Assembly: GCF_039539965.1 (NCBI RefSeq)
Contig: NZ_BAABED010000001.1
Location: 1,984,001-2,048,000, forward strand
Direction: 5' to 3'
Length of the DNA stretch: 64,000 bases
From: Arthrobacter methylotrophus
Lineage (GTDB): Bacteria > Actinomycetota > Actinomycetes > Actinomycetales > Micrococcaceae
The translations under genes were made by a program, and so were the position numbers. Every line of letters starts with the position of its first letter. The first letter of the stretch is position 1. Below the pieces are notes generated by a model, which saw nothing but the letters and a program-made list of their open reading frames with translations, did no database searches and was not told the origin of the DNA. Shown piece after piece: positions 14,906 to 23,630 of this stretch.

Positions 14906-16749
14906 CAACCACCTGGTCAGGACGCCGCCTCCTCCACCGGTTCATGAAGCAGGACAAGGGCTCCATCATCCTCGAAGGTGTCGTGAGCCTGGGGATCATT
15001 TCCGTTCTTACCCTCGGGTACACCAGCGTTTCCACTCATGCGACTGTCACACAACGGACCGCCGTCAACGAGACGATCGCCGTCCAGGCAGCCCAGGACG
15101 CAATGGAGAAGGCCAAATCCACCAGCTGGGCCAACGTCGGCACAGACGTCGCCTCATCCGTGGCTCTCCCCTCGGGGGTGACGCCTATCGTGGGCGGAGC
15201 CCTTCCGGCCAACCCGGTACCTTCTGTGATCCGCGGCGTTCCCATCACAGTCAAGACGGCAGTGGGCTGGCAGCAGAAACCGAACGGCATTTCGGAATTC
15301 GGCGTGAAGGTCGTCTCCGTCGAAGTTTCCTGGCAGGACGTCACCGGGGATGCCTCGACGGCGCATACGAAAACGCAACAGATCCTCATCACCCCCGGCA
15401 TCGGCGAAGCCGTCCCGTCCGGGGTCCGCGGCTCGGTCGAGACCGCCCCGGTTCTCCCGACACCAACCCCCACGCCGACTCCTACTCCCACCCCGACGCC
15501 GACCCCCACCGCAACTACGCCTCCGCCAGCCCCGGCCTCTCCATTCACTGACGTGCCGACCAACCACCCCTTGTACAGCGACATCCTGTGGATGTACACC
15601 CAAGGGGTCAGCACAGGCTGGCTGGAAAGCGACGGCACCCGGACCTACCGGCCCGCCACCATGACCACACGCGACCAGATCGCCGCAGTCATCTACCGCC
15701 AGCTGGGCTCCCCGGTGTTCACCGCCCCGACGACTTCCCCGTACACGGACCTGACCCCGTCGAGCAGCTCCTACACGGAGATCACCTGGCTTGCCTCGAT
15801 GGGCATCACGCCCTGGAGCGGCACGACCTACGGGTCCACGACCCAGGTCACCCGAGAAGACCTTGCGGTCCTCATGTACCGGATGGCGGGGCGCCCCGCT
15901 TACACACCGCCGACCGTTTCGCCCTTCAGCGACGTCCCGGTAAACCGGACCCATTACAAAGAAATCACCTGGCTCAATTCCACGGGCATCGCTACCGGAT
16001 ACCCGGACGGAACCTTCCAGCCGGGGATGAGCGTGCAGCGCGACGCCCTGGCAACCTACGTCCACGCATACAACACCCTGTTCGGCAAGACGGTCCCCGC
16101 CGTCTACTCGGCCATTGACCAGAAGTATGACGCCGTCAACGGCCCGGTCCTCCTCGGCGCGCCCTCCAGCCCCGAGGTCTCCGGTCTCGTCAGGGGCGGC
16201 AAGTACCGGTGCTACACCACCGGCTGCATCCTGTGGTCCCCGGCCCAGGGAGCCACCCTGTCCATGAACGGCCCCATCCGAACCCTCTGGGGATCCTTCG
16301 GGTTCGAGTCCAGCTGGCTCGGGTACCCGACCAACGACGGCGTCAGCGGGTTGAAGAATGGCGGCACGTCCCAGGACTTCGAAGGCGGTTCCATTTTTTG
16401 GTCCTCGGCAACCGGCGCCCATTCCGTTGATGGCGCGATCCGCGGCGCCTGGCTGGCTGCCGGAGCCCAGGACGGATGGCTCGGCTACCCGACCACCAAC
16501 GAGATCACCGGCTTGAAGTACGGCGGCGCCAAACAGAACTACCAGAGCGGCTACATCTACTGGTGGCCGAATGTCGCCACCACGTACGTGCATGGTGCCA
16601 TCGGTGCCACCTGGATCAGTCTCGGGGCCGAGAACAGCAGCTACGGCTACCCCCGGACCAGCGAATACATCTGGAACGGCAACCCCCGTCAGGACTTCGA
16701 GAACGGATATATGACATGGACGGCAACCGGAGGGGTGGTGCTGCACTGA
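14902..16749 (+). CDS. PilV-like minor prepilin fused to three SLH domains and LGFP repeats
   Basis: This 615-residue surface protein begins with a prepilin-type leader and helix (KG/SIILEGVVSLGIISVLTLG, residues 18-38), Glu+5 included, and a minor-pilin domain to about residue 185. A (Pro-Thr)n linker follows, then three SLH repeats (about residues 213-385, each with a FTDVP / YTDLT / FSDVP opening). About four LGFP-type repeats (LGAP, LGYP, LGYP, YGYP) run to the end. SLH and LGFP repeats bind cell-wall polymers, so the protein could tie a pilus or pseudopilus to the wall. Its start overlaps the upstream gene (ATGA) and its stop overlaps the next start (TGATG). Confidence 0.85.
   Translation: MTTTWSGRRLLHRFMKQDKGSIILEGVVSLGIISVLTLGYTSVSTHATVTQRTAVNETIAVQAAQDAMEKAKSTSWANVGTDVASSVALPSGVTPIVGGALPANPVPSVIRGVPITVKTAVGWQQKPNGISEFGVKVVSVEVSWQDVTGDASTAHTKTQQILITPGIGEAVPSGVRGSVETAPVLPTPTPTPTPTPTPTPTPTATTPPPAPASPFTDVPTNHPLYSDILWMYTQGVSTGWLESDGTRTYRPATMTTRDQIAAVIYRQLGSPVFTAPTTSPYTDLTPSSSSYTEITWLASMGITPWSGTTYGSTTQVTREDLAVLMYRMAGRPAYTPPTVSPFSDVPVNRTHYKEITWLNSTGIATGYPDGTFQPGMSVQRDALATYVHAYNTLFGKTVPAVYSAIDQKYDAVNGPVLLGAPSSPEVSGLVRGGKYRCYTTGCILWSPAQGATLSMNGPIRTLWGSFGFESSWLGYPTNDGVSGLKNGGTSQDFEGGSIFWSSATGAHSVDGAIRGAWLAAGAQDGWLGYPTTNEITGLKYGGAKQNYQSGYIYWWPNVATTYVHGAIGATWISLGAENSSYGYPRTSEYIWNGNPRQDFENGYMTWTATGGVVLH
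15456..15512 (+). repeat. Pro-Thr dipeptide repeat in the minor pilin linker
   Basis: About nine Pro-Thr pairs are encoded by mixed CCN-ACN codons, so the peptide, not the DNA, is conserved. It marks the boundary between the pilin part and the SLH repeats and probably acts as a flexible, wall-spanning linker. Confidence 0.8.
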
Positions 16750-18026
16750 TGGGGGACTGGATCCGATACCGCTTCGAAGACATCCGCCGCAGGGGTGTCC
16801 GTGACAAGGGCTTCATTCTTGTCTCCACAATCATGCTGTTCGTGCTTGTCGCCGGGACGGTGTACTGGCTCATCTCGGCCACGGACCGGACCATCAAGAC
16901 TTCCGTGCAGACCTCCGACTTCGTCCAGTCCGGGCAGCTCGCCGACCTGGCCATCCAGGACGCGATGTACCAGCTGAACCAGATCCAGCCGGCGACGCTG
17001 CCGAACCTCGGCTCACCGCGTACCGGCGGCACGTCGAACGACGGATCCTGGACCTGGTACGCGGACCCGGTAACCATGGGTGACGGTGGCAAACGAACCA
17101 TGCTCCACGCCACCGGCACCTTCCGCGGGGCAATCCGCAAGGTCCAGGCCACCGTCGTAGGCTCACGGGTGGGCGGCTTCAAGACCGAGACGGACAAATC
17201 CATCACCTACCAGGTGGCCCCGTCCACGGCCTTCACCCACACCCTGATGGGCAAGTCTGTCACGGTCCAGAACGGCATCAGCGGCGCCGACCCCTTCCTC
17301 ACCGGCTCCATCGGGCTGCTTGGCAGCGCTCTGTCAACCGCACCGGCTGCCGGAACGACGGGCACATCCACCGCCGCCACCTACCAGTACGGGCCGCAGG
17401 CAACTTCGCTGAGTGTTCCGGGTGCCATCCGTGCACCCGCCGGCCTGTCACTGAATCCATCGTTCATCACCGACAACATGAGCGGATGCGGCGGCGCCAT
17501 CCCGCAGCCCTGGACCGCATCCCGCAACGGTGGCGTCCTGACCGCCAATGACACCGTCGGATGCTATTCCTCGATGAACTTCGACGTTCCGACGGTCATC
17601 CAAGGTGACGGGTCCTTCAACGCCTATGTCTCCGGCGGGGTCATGGTCAGCCAGAACATCAGCGCATCCTCGGGCACCGGGCTGAACATCTACACCAACG
17701 GCAACGTCACCTTCCCGACCGGCAGCGCCGCCGGGACCTCCCTGACGGTCCGGAACCTGTACGTCTACGCGCCGCAGGGCCTGTGCGCCACCACGACAAC
17801 GGACCCGGGCGGGTTCCGTTCACTCACCAAGAGCCTGGACTTCTCCGGATCCCTGGCCTGCAACACCATCCAGGTCGCCGGTCAGTTCCGCAAGGGCGAC
17901 AACACCGACATCAACTACCCGGACCATCTGGGGCCGGTCGGACCCGCCGGCGACTCCGTCTTCGACAACACCGTCTGGTACCTCGCCGATTACCAGCAGC
18001 CCTCCGGAGCCAATGCGACGCACTAG
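16749..18026 (+). CDS. PilX-like minor pilin / surface protein
   Basis: This 425-residue protein has a basic 20-residue start and a pilin-like helix beginning KGFILVSTIMLFVLVAGTVYWLIS. The position +5 Glu is replaced, as in PilX-type minor pilins. The large outer domain is rich in Gly, Thr and Ser, with paired cysteines (SGCGG, VGCYS, LCATT, LACNT) that may form disulphides, and has a beta-helix-like composition. ATG 16749 overlaps the stop of the SLH minor pilin, so the two are made together. Assignment to PilX rests on the N-terminus and gene order; the outer domain is not recognised. Confidence 0.75.
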   Translation: MGDWIRYRFEDIRRRGVRDKGFILVSTIMLFVLVAGTVYWLISATDRTIKTSVQTSDFVQSGQLADLAIQDAMYQLNQIQPATLPNLGSPRTGGTSNDGSWTWYADPVTMGDGGKRTMLHATGTFRGAIRKVQATVVGSRVGGFKTETDKSITYQVAPSTAFTHTLMGKSVTVQNGISGADPFLTGSIGLLGSALSTAPAAGTTGTSTAATYQYGPQATSLSVPGAIRAPAGLSLNPSFITDNMSGCGGAIPQPWTASRNGGVLTANDTVGCYSSMNFDVPTVIQGDGSFNAYVSGGVMVSQNISASSGTGLNIYTNGNVTFPTGSAAGTSLTVRNLYVYAPQGLCATTTTDPGGFRSLTKSLDFSGSLACNTIQVAGQFRKGDNTDINYPDHLGPVGPAGDSVFDNTVWYLADYQQPSGANATH

Positions 18027-18087
18027 AGCAGCAGCAGGTACCAGCCCGTCGGAAAACGATTCGGCCGCACACAGGAAAGGTATGGCC

Positions 18088-21000
18088 ATGAAAAATTTGA
18101 TTGCCCGGTACAAGAAGCGTCGCCGGGACGCAGGCGTGGGCCTCGTCGATGCTATTGTCGGTATCGGTCTTGCCTCGATCATCATCGGCGGACCGATCCT
18201 CTACTTCACCACGGTGAACCAGAACGCGGCCGGCAACGCGGCCACCCAGTCCCAGAACACCGCCATTTCAACGGCACTGGACCGGACTGTTGCCAACATC
18301 CAGGCTTCCGACACCATCCTGTACGCCGGGCCCAACGAACTGGTGACGAGCTCCACCGAAGTCGACCCGGGCAAGGCGGACAACCCTGTCATCACCCGCT
18401 GGGTCGTCAACGGCACCACCCTGTACCAGCAGGCCTGGTCGGGCAAGGCCGGCGTGACCTCCTATGACCGCAGCACCCTTCCGACTGCAGCGGGCGAGAG
18501 CGCCAACCTGGTCACCCGCGTGTCCGTGGACAACCTGCAACTGACCGGCCAGCTGTTCACCTATTCCGACAAGGCCCAGGCCGACCTGCCCGTCACTGCG
18601 ACGACGCCGCTGACAACGGATCCCCGGACCACGCCAAATGACGGCAAGCGGACCTACGACATCGCCCTGGTCAACATCGCGATCAAGGCCGGGACCATCG
18701 AAAACGGCACCGGCAAGACCGGCATGGTGGAGAGCAAGACTTCCGCCGCGCCGCGTGGCGTCTCCGGCAAGTCCGACGGGTCAAACAGCACCCCGCAGTG
18801 CCCGGCCGTCCTGATCACCACCTCGCCGGCCGGACTGCCCGTCATCACCTGGAACACGATGCCCGGGTTCCTGCAGTACCAGGTCAGCCGCAACAGCGGC
18901 CCTCTCGCTGTGGTCACCGCCGTACCGACCGATACCCAGAAGTCCTACACGGATGCCACCATCACCCCGGGGCCGGTGGACGTGGTCCAGTACCGGGTCC
19001 AAGCCATGAACCCGGACGGCAGCGTGGCCTCCATTGCGTGCACCCCGAAGACCTGGTCCCCGCAAATCGGCGCCCCGGTGTTCAAGAACTCCACGGTGCT
19101 GCCTTCGGCCACCCAGGCCCACGAATGGACGGATGGCACCGACAGCGCCCTCGGTCTCAAGAAGCCGCGCATTGTCCTGAGCTGGACGGCCGTGGCCGGC
19201 GCTGACAGCTACGACCTGAAATACCGCCAGCTTGACCCGGTTACCGGCAACCCGCTGACCACCGGTTTCACCTCGGCCGCCGCGGGGCTCCCCGCAGCCA
19301 CGACCACCTTCACCTGGGATGAGGGCGGCTGGGCGAACTCCTACGAGTGGTACATCATCGCCAACGCCCGTACGGGACAGTCCGGCGAGTCCGCCCACAT
19401 CACGACCCTCACGCACCCGCCTGCACCGCAGAACGTGACGATCACGCCGCAGTACGGCACGGGCTCTGCCCGGTTGACTTCGGGCAACAACGTCATCACC
19501 TGGAATGCCGTGCCGACAGCGGTCGCTTACGACGTCTGGCGGTACAACAGCGGCAGCACAGGCGCGGTCACCCTTCTGGGTGAGCTGAACGCGTCCACGC
19601 TCTCCTACACTGACGCGGTGCCCTACGGCACGACCTACACCTATTACGTCTCGGCCATCAACGATGGACCGCGCGGCAATGGCAGCGGCAAGGCCTCCAG
19701 CGCCAACCCCGAAGCCGGGGTCGCGCCCGCCACGGGGGTGATGCCGACTGCGTCCTTCAAGGTGCCGTCGGGCGCTACCCCGACCATGTCGACGGCGCTC
19801 TACGCAGTCACCAAAGCGCCGGGCTTCGAACGGGCCGCCAGCACCACCCCCGTGACCCCCGCACCGACTCCGGTGACCCAGCTGCAGTACCCTCCGGTCC
19901 CTGCCGAGAACCAGTCCCGTGACTACGACGGTTACAACGAGCTGGTCTGGAACCCGTCGCTGTCTGCAACCGGGTACCAGGTCGCGCGCTTCGACCAGCC
20001 CGGCGGAGCCAAGGTCTGCCTGACAGCCAAGTGCGGCAGTGTCGACGGAACAGACAGCACCTCCGGCGGCACGACAGCTACCAAGCTGGATGACCGCGGC
20101 CCGCAGGGTACCGGCCTTGCCAACGGCACGAAGTACTACTACGCCGTCCAGGCCTACAACCCCACCGGTGTCAGCGTCGATCTCTCGACCGTGAAGGCCA
20201 TGACCCAGCGTCCTGCCGCCCCGGCCCTGACGCTCGTGCGCGCACCGAGCCAGACTGACCCGTCCGCGGACTTCTCCATCACTCAGAACGCAGACGCCGG
20301 CAACTCGGCAACCAACAAGTTCTGCACGACGACGACGTGCGAGTACGACCTGCTCAAGGGCACCACGGTCGTGGCCGCGAACAGCCACACACAATCCGGC
20401 GCAGCCGTGAACTGGAACGGAGCGGACAGCCCCGACGGTTCAACCACCACCTTCACGGCACGGTCGAAAAACGAAGCCGTGACCAACGGCGGCTACAGCA
20501 ACACCACGTCGACCACGGTCAACACCTACCCGGGCGGCTTCTGGGTCGCAGGACGCACCGGGGACCTCGGCATGGGCCAAGGAATGCGAATCAAGGTCAA
20601 CGCGACCAACATCTCCGACGCGCCCGTCGACTCCAACGGCGCCACCACCATCAAATGGAGCGGCTCCGCAGGGGCAGCCACCATGGACGTGGTGCGCCGT
20701 TCCCTCGGCGGAGACACCGTGTCACCCGGCGGGGATTCATGGGGCCTGTCCCGCAGCGCCGTCCGCGAAAACATCTACCCCGGTGCCGCTGACGGAGGCT
20801 GGGACGATCTCGCCGCACCCGGCGCGGTCTTCCAGTACAGCCTCACTGCCACCGCGCCGAACGGGCTGAAGCGGACGGTCCAATCCCAGCCGGTCCTGAC
20901 CCCGGCGGCGACCTCCAAAGCCGGCCTCCTGCAGGTCACCTGCTCAGGCACCGACCAGCGCGCGTTCACGCAGGCCCAGATCGGGTACACCTCCGACGGC

Positions 21001-21537
21001 TCTTACTACACCGGTGCGATGTCCTGGCCGTACCCGCAGCAGATCATCGGAGCAAAGCTGATCTCCGACGCCGGACACCCGGAAGGCCTGGACGGCTCAC
21101 CCGTGTACGGGATCGCCGCGCAGACCGACTACCTGGGCATTGTCAGCAACGGCACCAACTACTACTCCCCGGACAACTTCAGCTACACGGGCTGGAATTA
21201 CTCGGCAACAGGACGCTGGAACGGCGGGGTGGCCTCCGGCACTGGAAAGGGCTACTACCAGGGCCTGAAGAATGGCTTCGACGTCGTCACCCGCGGCGTC
21301 ACGTTCCAGCTGCCTAACCCTGCCACCGGGCAGCTGCAGTCCTACACGGAGCCGGACTCGGCGTACATCACGGCCACCATCCAGGTGACCGGAACGTTCC
21401 AGTTCAAGAACACGTGCGCACCGGCCGGCAGCACCGGCAATGCCCTGATCGAACCGCCGGCGCCGTGCTACAGCTTCACCGGTGCCTACTGCGCGGTCCC
21501 GGCTTACGAAAACCGGCCGAAGTGGCTGTCGTGGTAA
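18088..21537 (+). CDS. Giant prepilin-like adhesin with Fn3-type repeats
   Basis: This 1149-residue protein starts with a basic leader and prepilin-type segment (RRDAG/VGLVDAIVGIGLASIIIGG), in which Asp stands where pilins have Glu. Several beta-sandwich repeats of fibronectin type III character follow, with recurring VITWNAVP / LSWTAVAGADSYDLKY / LVWNPSLSATGYQVAR strands and YYYAVQAYN endings. A C-terminal domain with a few cysteines closes the protein. ATG 18088 is chosen over 18082 because GGAAAGG lies 7 bases before it. It is probably a PilW/PilY-like tip adhesin or minor pilin. Such length is unusual for a protein with a prepilin leader. Confidence 0.8.
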   Translation: MKNLIARYKKRRRDAGVGLVDAIVGIGLASIIIGGPILYFTTVNQNAAGNAATQSQNTAISTALDRTVANIQASDTILYAGPNELVTSSTEVDPGKADNPVITRWVVNGTTLYQQAWSGKAGVTSYDRSTLPTAAGESANLVTRVSVDNLQLTGQLFTYSDKAQADLPVTATTPLTTDPRTTPNDGKRTYDIALVNIAIKAGTIENGTGKTGMVESKTSAAPRGVSGKSDGSNSTPQCPAVLITTSPAGLPVITWNTMPGFLQYQVSRNSGPLAVVTAVPTDTQKSYTDATITPGPVDVVQYRVQAMNPDGSVASIACTPKTWSPQIGAPVFKNSTVLPSATQAHEWTDGTDSALGLKKPRIVLSWTAVAGADSYDLKYRQLDPVTGNPLTTGFTSAAAGLPAATTTFTWDEGGWANSYEWYIIANARTGQSGESAHITTLTHPPAPQNVTITPQYGTGSARLTSGNNVITWNAVPTAVAYDVWRYNSGSTGAVTLLGELNASTLSYTDAVPYGTTYTYYVSAINDGPRGNGSGKASSANPEAGVAPATGVMPTASFKVPSGATPTMSTALYAVTKAPGFERAASTTPVTPAPTPVTQLQYPPVPAENQSRDYDGYNELVWNPSLSATGYQVARFDQPGGAKVCLTAKCGSVDGTDSTSGGTTATKLDDRGPQGTGLANGTKYYYAVQAYNPTGVSVDLSTVKAMTQRPAAPALTLVRAPSQTDPSADFSITQNADAGNSATNKFCTTTTCEYDLLKGTTVVAANSHTQSGAAVNWNGADSPDGSTTTFTARSKNEAVTNGGYSNTTSTTVNTYPGGFWVAGRTGDLGMGQGMRIKVNATNISDAPVDSNGATTIKWSGSAGAATMDVVRRSLGGDTVSPGGDSWGLSRSAVRENIYPGAADGGWDDLAAPGAVFQYSLTATAPNGLKRTVQSQPVLTPAATSKAGLLQVTCSGTDQRAFTQAQIGYTSDGSYYTGAMSWPYPQQIIGAKLISDAGHPEGLDGSPVYGIAAQTDYLGIVSNGTNYYSPDNFSYTGWNYSATGRWNGGVASGTGKGYYQGLKNGFDVVTRGVTFQLPNPATGQLQSYTEPDSAYITATIQVTGTFQFKNTCAPAGSTGNALIEPPAPCYSFTGAYCAVPAYENRPKWLSW

Positions 21538-21577
21538 GCAGGCCGGCCCGTCGGCTCACAGAGAGCATAGGGACACC

Positions 21578-22678
21578 ATGAAGCAAGGTAAGAAGTCCTG
21601 GGGCCGCCGTCGGGTGACGGCCGTGATTGCCGGTATCACCGGCGTCGCGGCCGTCACCGTGGGTGCGGTGCTCCTCATTAACACCGCCGCCGAGGGGACG
21701 CCGCAGGCCACCGGAATTCCGGCCTACGCTCCGGCCAACTCGGATACCCTCGTGGTGGCTCCGTACACGGAGAACTGGTGGGCGAAGATCACCGCCATGG
21801 CTCCACGGGAATTCATGCTCGATCAGATCACCCCTGACCATGATCTGAAAATCGCCCACATCGGCTACTCGCGCAGCCAGGACACGGTGGAACGTCCGGT
21901 TCCCGGCCCCTTGCGGGTGTTCTTCATCGAAGCGGCCGATGCGGCGGAGGCCGGCCGCATCGCCACCTGGTTGAAATCCGCCACGGGCTACGATCACCGG
22001 GCCATCCATGTCAACGGCAGCATCATCGCCATTACCGCGGCATGGATCAAGGACTATAACGTCCCCTCCCAGTCGATGGCCTCGGACCCGCAGTTCAGGA
22101 CGGCGCTGACCGATAAGAAAGCCAGCATGTGGTTCAGCCCGGTCCGCGAAGCAGCGTCCCTGACGGGGGTCGGGAACCCGGAGAAGACCAAGGCCTTGGA
22201 AACCTACGTGGAGAAGGGTATGGGCTTCAGCAACGACACCGCATGGTCCGGGACCAGTTCCGACGGACAGTCCTGGTCAGGGACCTTCACCGCGGGCGGG
22301 GTGGATCCGGCCCGGGTCAACTTCACCGATGCTTCCTCGGCACTGATGTCCCAGCGGAAGGTGCTGGCCACCATGGACACGAAGCCAGGCCAGAATACGA
22401 AGTCCACATATCTGGTTTCCGATCCCGGACTGAGTGCTGTCCTTACGACGACAACGGTGTCGGTGTCATCGGCCGGCTCCCTCGGAACGAACGCCATGCC
22501 CTCGAATGTTCCGAGCGTCCAGGATGCCAAGATGACAGCGGTGCAGAACTTGACGACCTTGACCCGGGCCGCAACCGGTGACCCGGGGGACTCTGAAAGC
22601 GTGACCTCTCGGTCGATGTCGGCCAACGGTACAGAAATGATCATGTCATTCACGTATGCTCCAACTCAGGAGAAGTGA
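21578..22678 (+). CDS. Membrane-anchored extracellular protein, unknown family
   Basis: The 366-residue protein has a short basic tail (KQGKKSWGRRR), one membrane anchor (about residues 13-34) and an exported domain without cysteines. No known domain is recognised. ATG 21578 follows a purine-rich stretch (AGAGAGCATAGGG). It lies 40 bases after the giant prepilin in the same direction and probably belongs to the same unit. Single-anchor topology and position suggest a periplasm-side accessory protein of the pilus, without further support. Confidence 0.7.
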   Translation: MKQGKKSWGRRRVTAVIAGITGVAAVTVGAVLLINTAAEGTPQATGIPAYAPANSDTLVVAPYTENWWAKITAMAPREFMLDQITPDHDLKIAHIGYSRSQDTVERPVPGPLRVFFIEAADAAEAGRIATWLKSATGYDHRAIHVNGSIIAITAAWIKDYNVPSQSMASDPQFRTALTDKKASMWFSPVREAASLTGVGNPEKTKALETYVEKGMGFSNDTAWSGTSSDGQSWSGTFTAGGVDPARVNFTDASSALMSQRKVLATMDTKPGQNTKSTYLVSDPGLSAVLTTTTVSVSSAGSLGTNAMPSNVPSVQDAKMTAVQNLTTLTRAATGDPGDSESVTSRSMSANGTEMIMSFTYAPTQEK

Positions 22679-22725
22679 GAGACGAGTTTTTGACGAGATG
22701 CAATCTCGCATGTAACGTCCAGGAT

Positions 22726-23493
22726 ATGGAGAAGAACTTGAAGCGACTTTATTCCGGCATCGGCACGACCGCACTGCTCGGCGCGTCTCTGGTCCTGGGG
22801 GCCGGGGCAGCCAACGCTGCCGGCTGCCCCTCCGGTGAGGTCTGGAGTCCGATGGCCGGCGGTGGCGGCTTCTGCGCACCCGCGTACAGCGGCGGCGGCT
22901 CGGGCGGCGGCACTGGGACCAACCTCGGCGGCGCCCCGGTCTACACCGCCCCTCAGGCTCCCGTGGAGCAGGGGCCGGCCGCGCCCGCGGCTCCGGTGCG
23001 CACCTACGTTCCGCAGCCTCCTGTCTACACTCCGCCTCAGGCACCGGCGGCCCCGGCTCCCGTCTATCAGGCGCCCGCACCGCAGGCTCCCGTCTACCAG
23101 GCACCCGCGGGCGGTGGCGGCTACGTTGCGCCGAGCGGGAACGCTCAGGCGGGGACCTACTCTGGCGACAGCGGCTACACGCCTCCGGCGCGGAGCTACG
23201 TGAACCCCGGAACCGGCGCCACGCTGCAGCAGACCGACGCGGGAACCTGGGTCGACGCGGCCACAGGAGCTGCGGTCGATCCTGCAACCGCCGCGGCCGC
23301 CGATGCTGCTGCACCTGCGGCAGCTCCCGACCAGGCGACTCCCGACCAGGCGGCCGCCGATGCGGCCAAGGCCCAAGCCGCCGCGAAGGCTGCCGAGGAG
23401 AAGAAGACTGCTGAGATCAAAGCGGCCGCTGAGACCGCCGTGATCAAGGAGAACGTCAAGGATGCTGTGGCGAAGGCCTGGGCCTCACGCTAG
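22726..23493 (+). CDS. Secreted Pro/Ala/Gln-rich protein
   Basis: The 255-residue protein has a clear signal peptide (basic start, TTALLGASLVLGAGAANA, cleavage after ANA) and no membrane anchor. The mature part opens with a small Cys/Gly segment (CPSGEVW...GGFCAPAY). It then has a low-complexity stretch of VYQAPAPQAP-type repeats and a Glu/Lys/Ala helical tail. ATG 22726 is set by the signal peptide; the binding site AGGAT is very close, so initiation may be weak or begin at GTG 22675. It is the last gene before a strong terminator and probably a wall-associated protein. Confidence 0.7.
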   Translation: MEKNLKRLYSGIGTTALLGASLVLGAGAANAAGCPSGEVWSPMAGGGGFCAPAYSGGGSGGGTGTNLGGAPVYTAPQAPVEQGPAAPAAPVRTYVPQPPVYTPPQAPAAPAPVYQAPAPQAPVYQAPAGGGGYVAPSGNAQAGTYSGDSGYTPPARSYVNPGTGATLQQTDAGTWVDAATGAAVDPATAAAADAAAPAAAPDQATPDQAAADAAKAQAAAKAAEEKKTAEIKAAAETAVIKENVKDAVAKAWASR

Positions 23494-23512
23494 CTGGATC
23501 GTGATTTGAAAT

Positions 23513-23545
23513 GCCCCGCCGCGGAATATGCGGCGGGGCTTTTTC
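23513..23545 (+). terminator. Rho-independent terminator ending the pilus surface-protein run
   Basis: GCCCCGCCGC and GCGGCGGGGC form a 10-bp stem with a 7-base loop, directly followed by TTTTT. Confidence 0.9.
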
Positions 23546-23568
23546 GTTCCGTTTGTGGCTTGGATCGC

Positions 23569-23597
23569 TTGGCGTAAAGACGCTAGACTGTTACGGT
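23569..23597 (+). promoter_or_regulatory. Sigma-70-like promoter of the coiled-coil gene
   Basis: TTGGCG (23569-23574) and TACGGT (23592-23597) are separated by 17 bases, with ACTGTTAC running into the -10. The same -35, spacing and ACTGTTAC occur at 107-135, at the far left of the pilus locus. Confidence 0.55.
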
Positions 23598-23630
23598 AAA
23601 CGCTTTTCCCGCCGCACACCCTGGAGCCCC

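Noticed and set aside
15154..16746. A 530-codon leftward open frame opposite the SLH minor pilin
   Set aside because: The plus strand encodes a leader, SLH and LGFP repeats; the minus frame is a Gly/Arg/Val-rich shadow.
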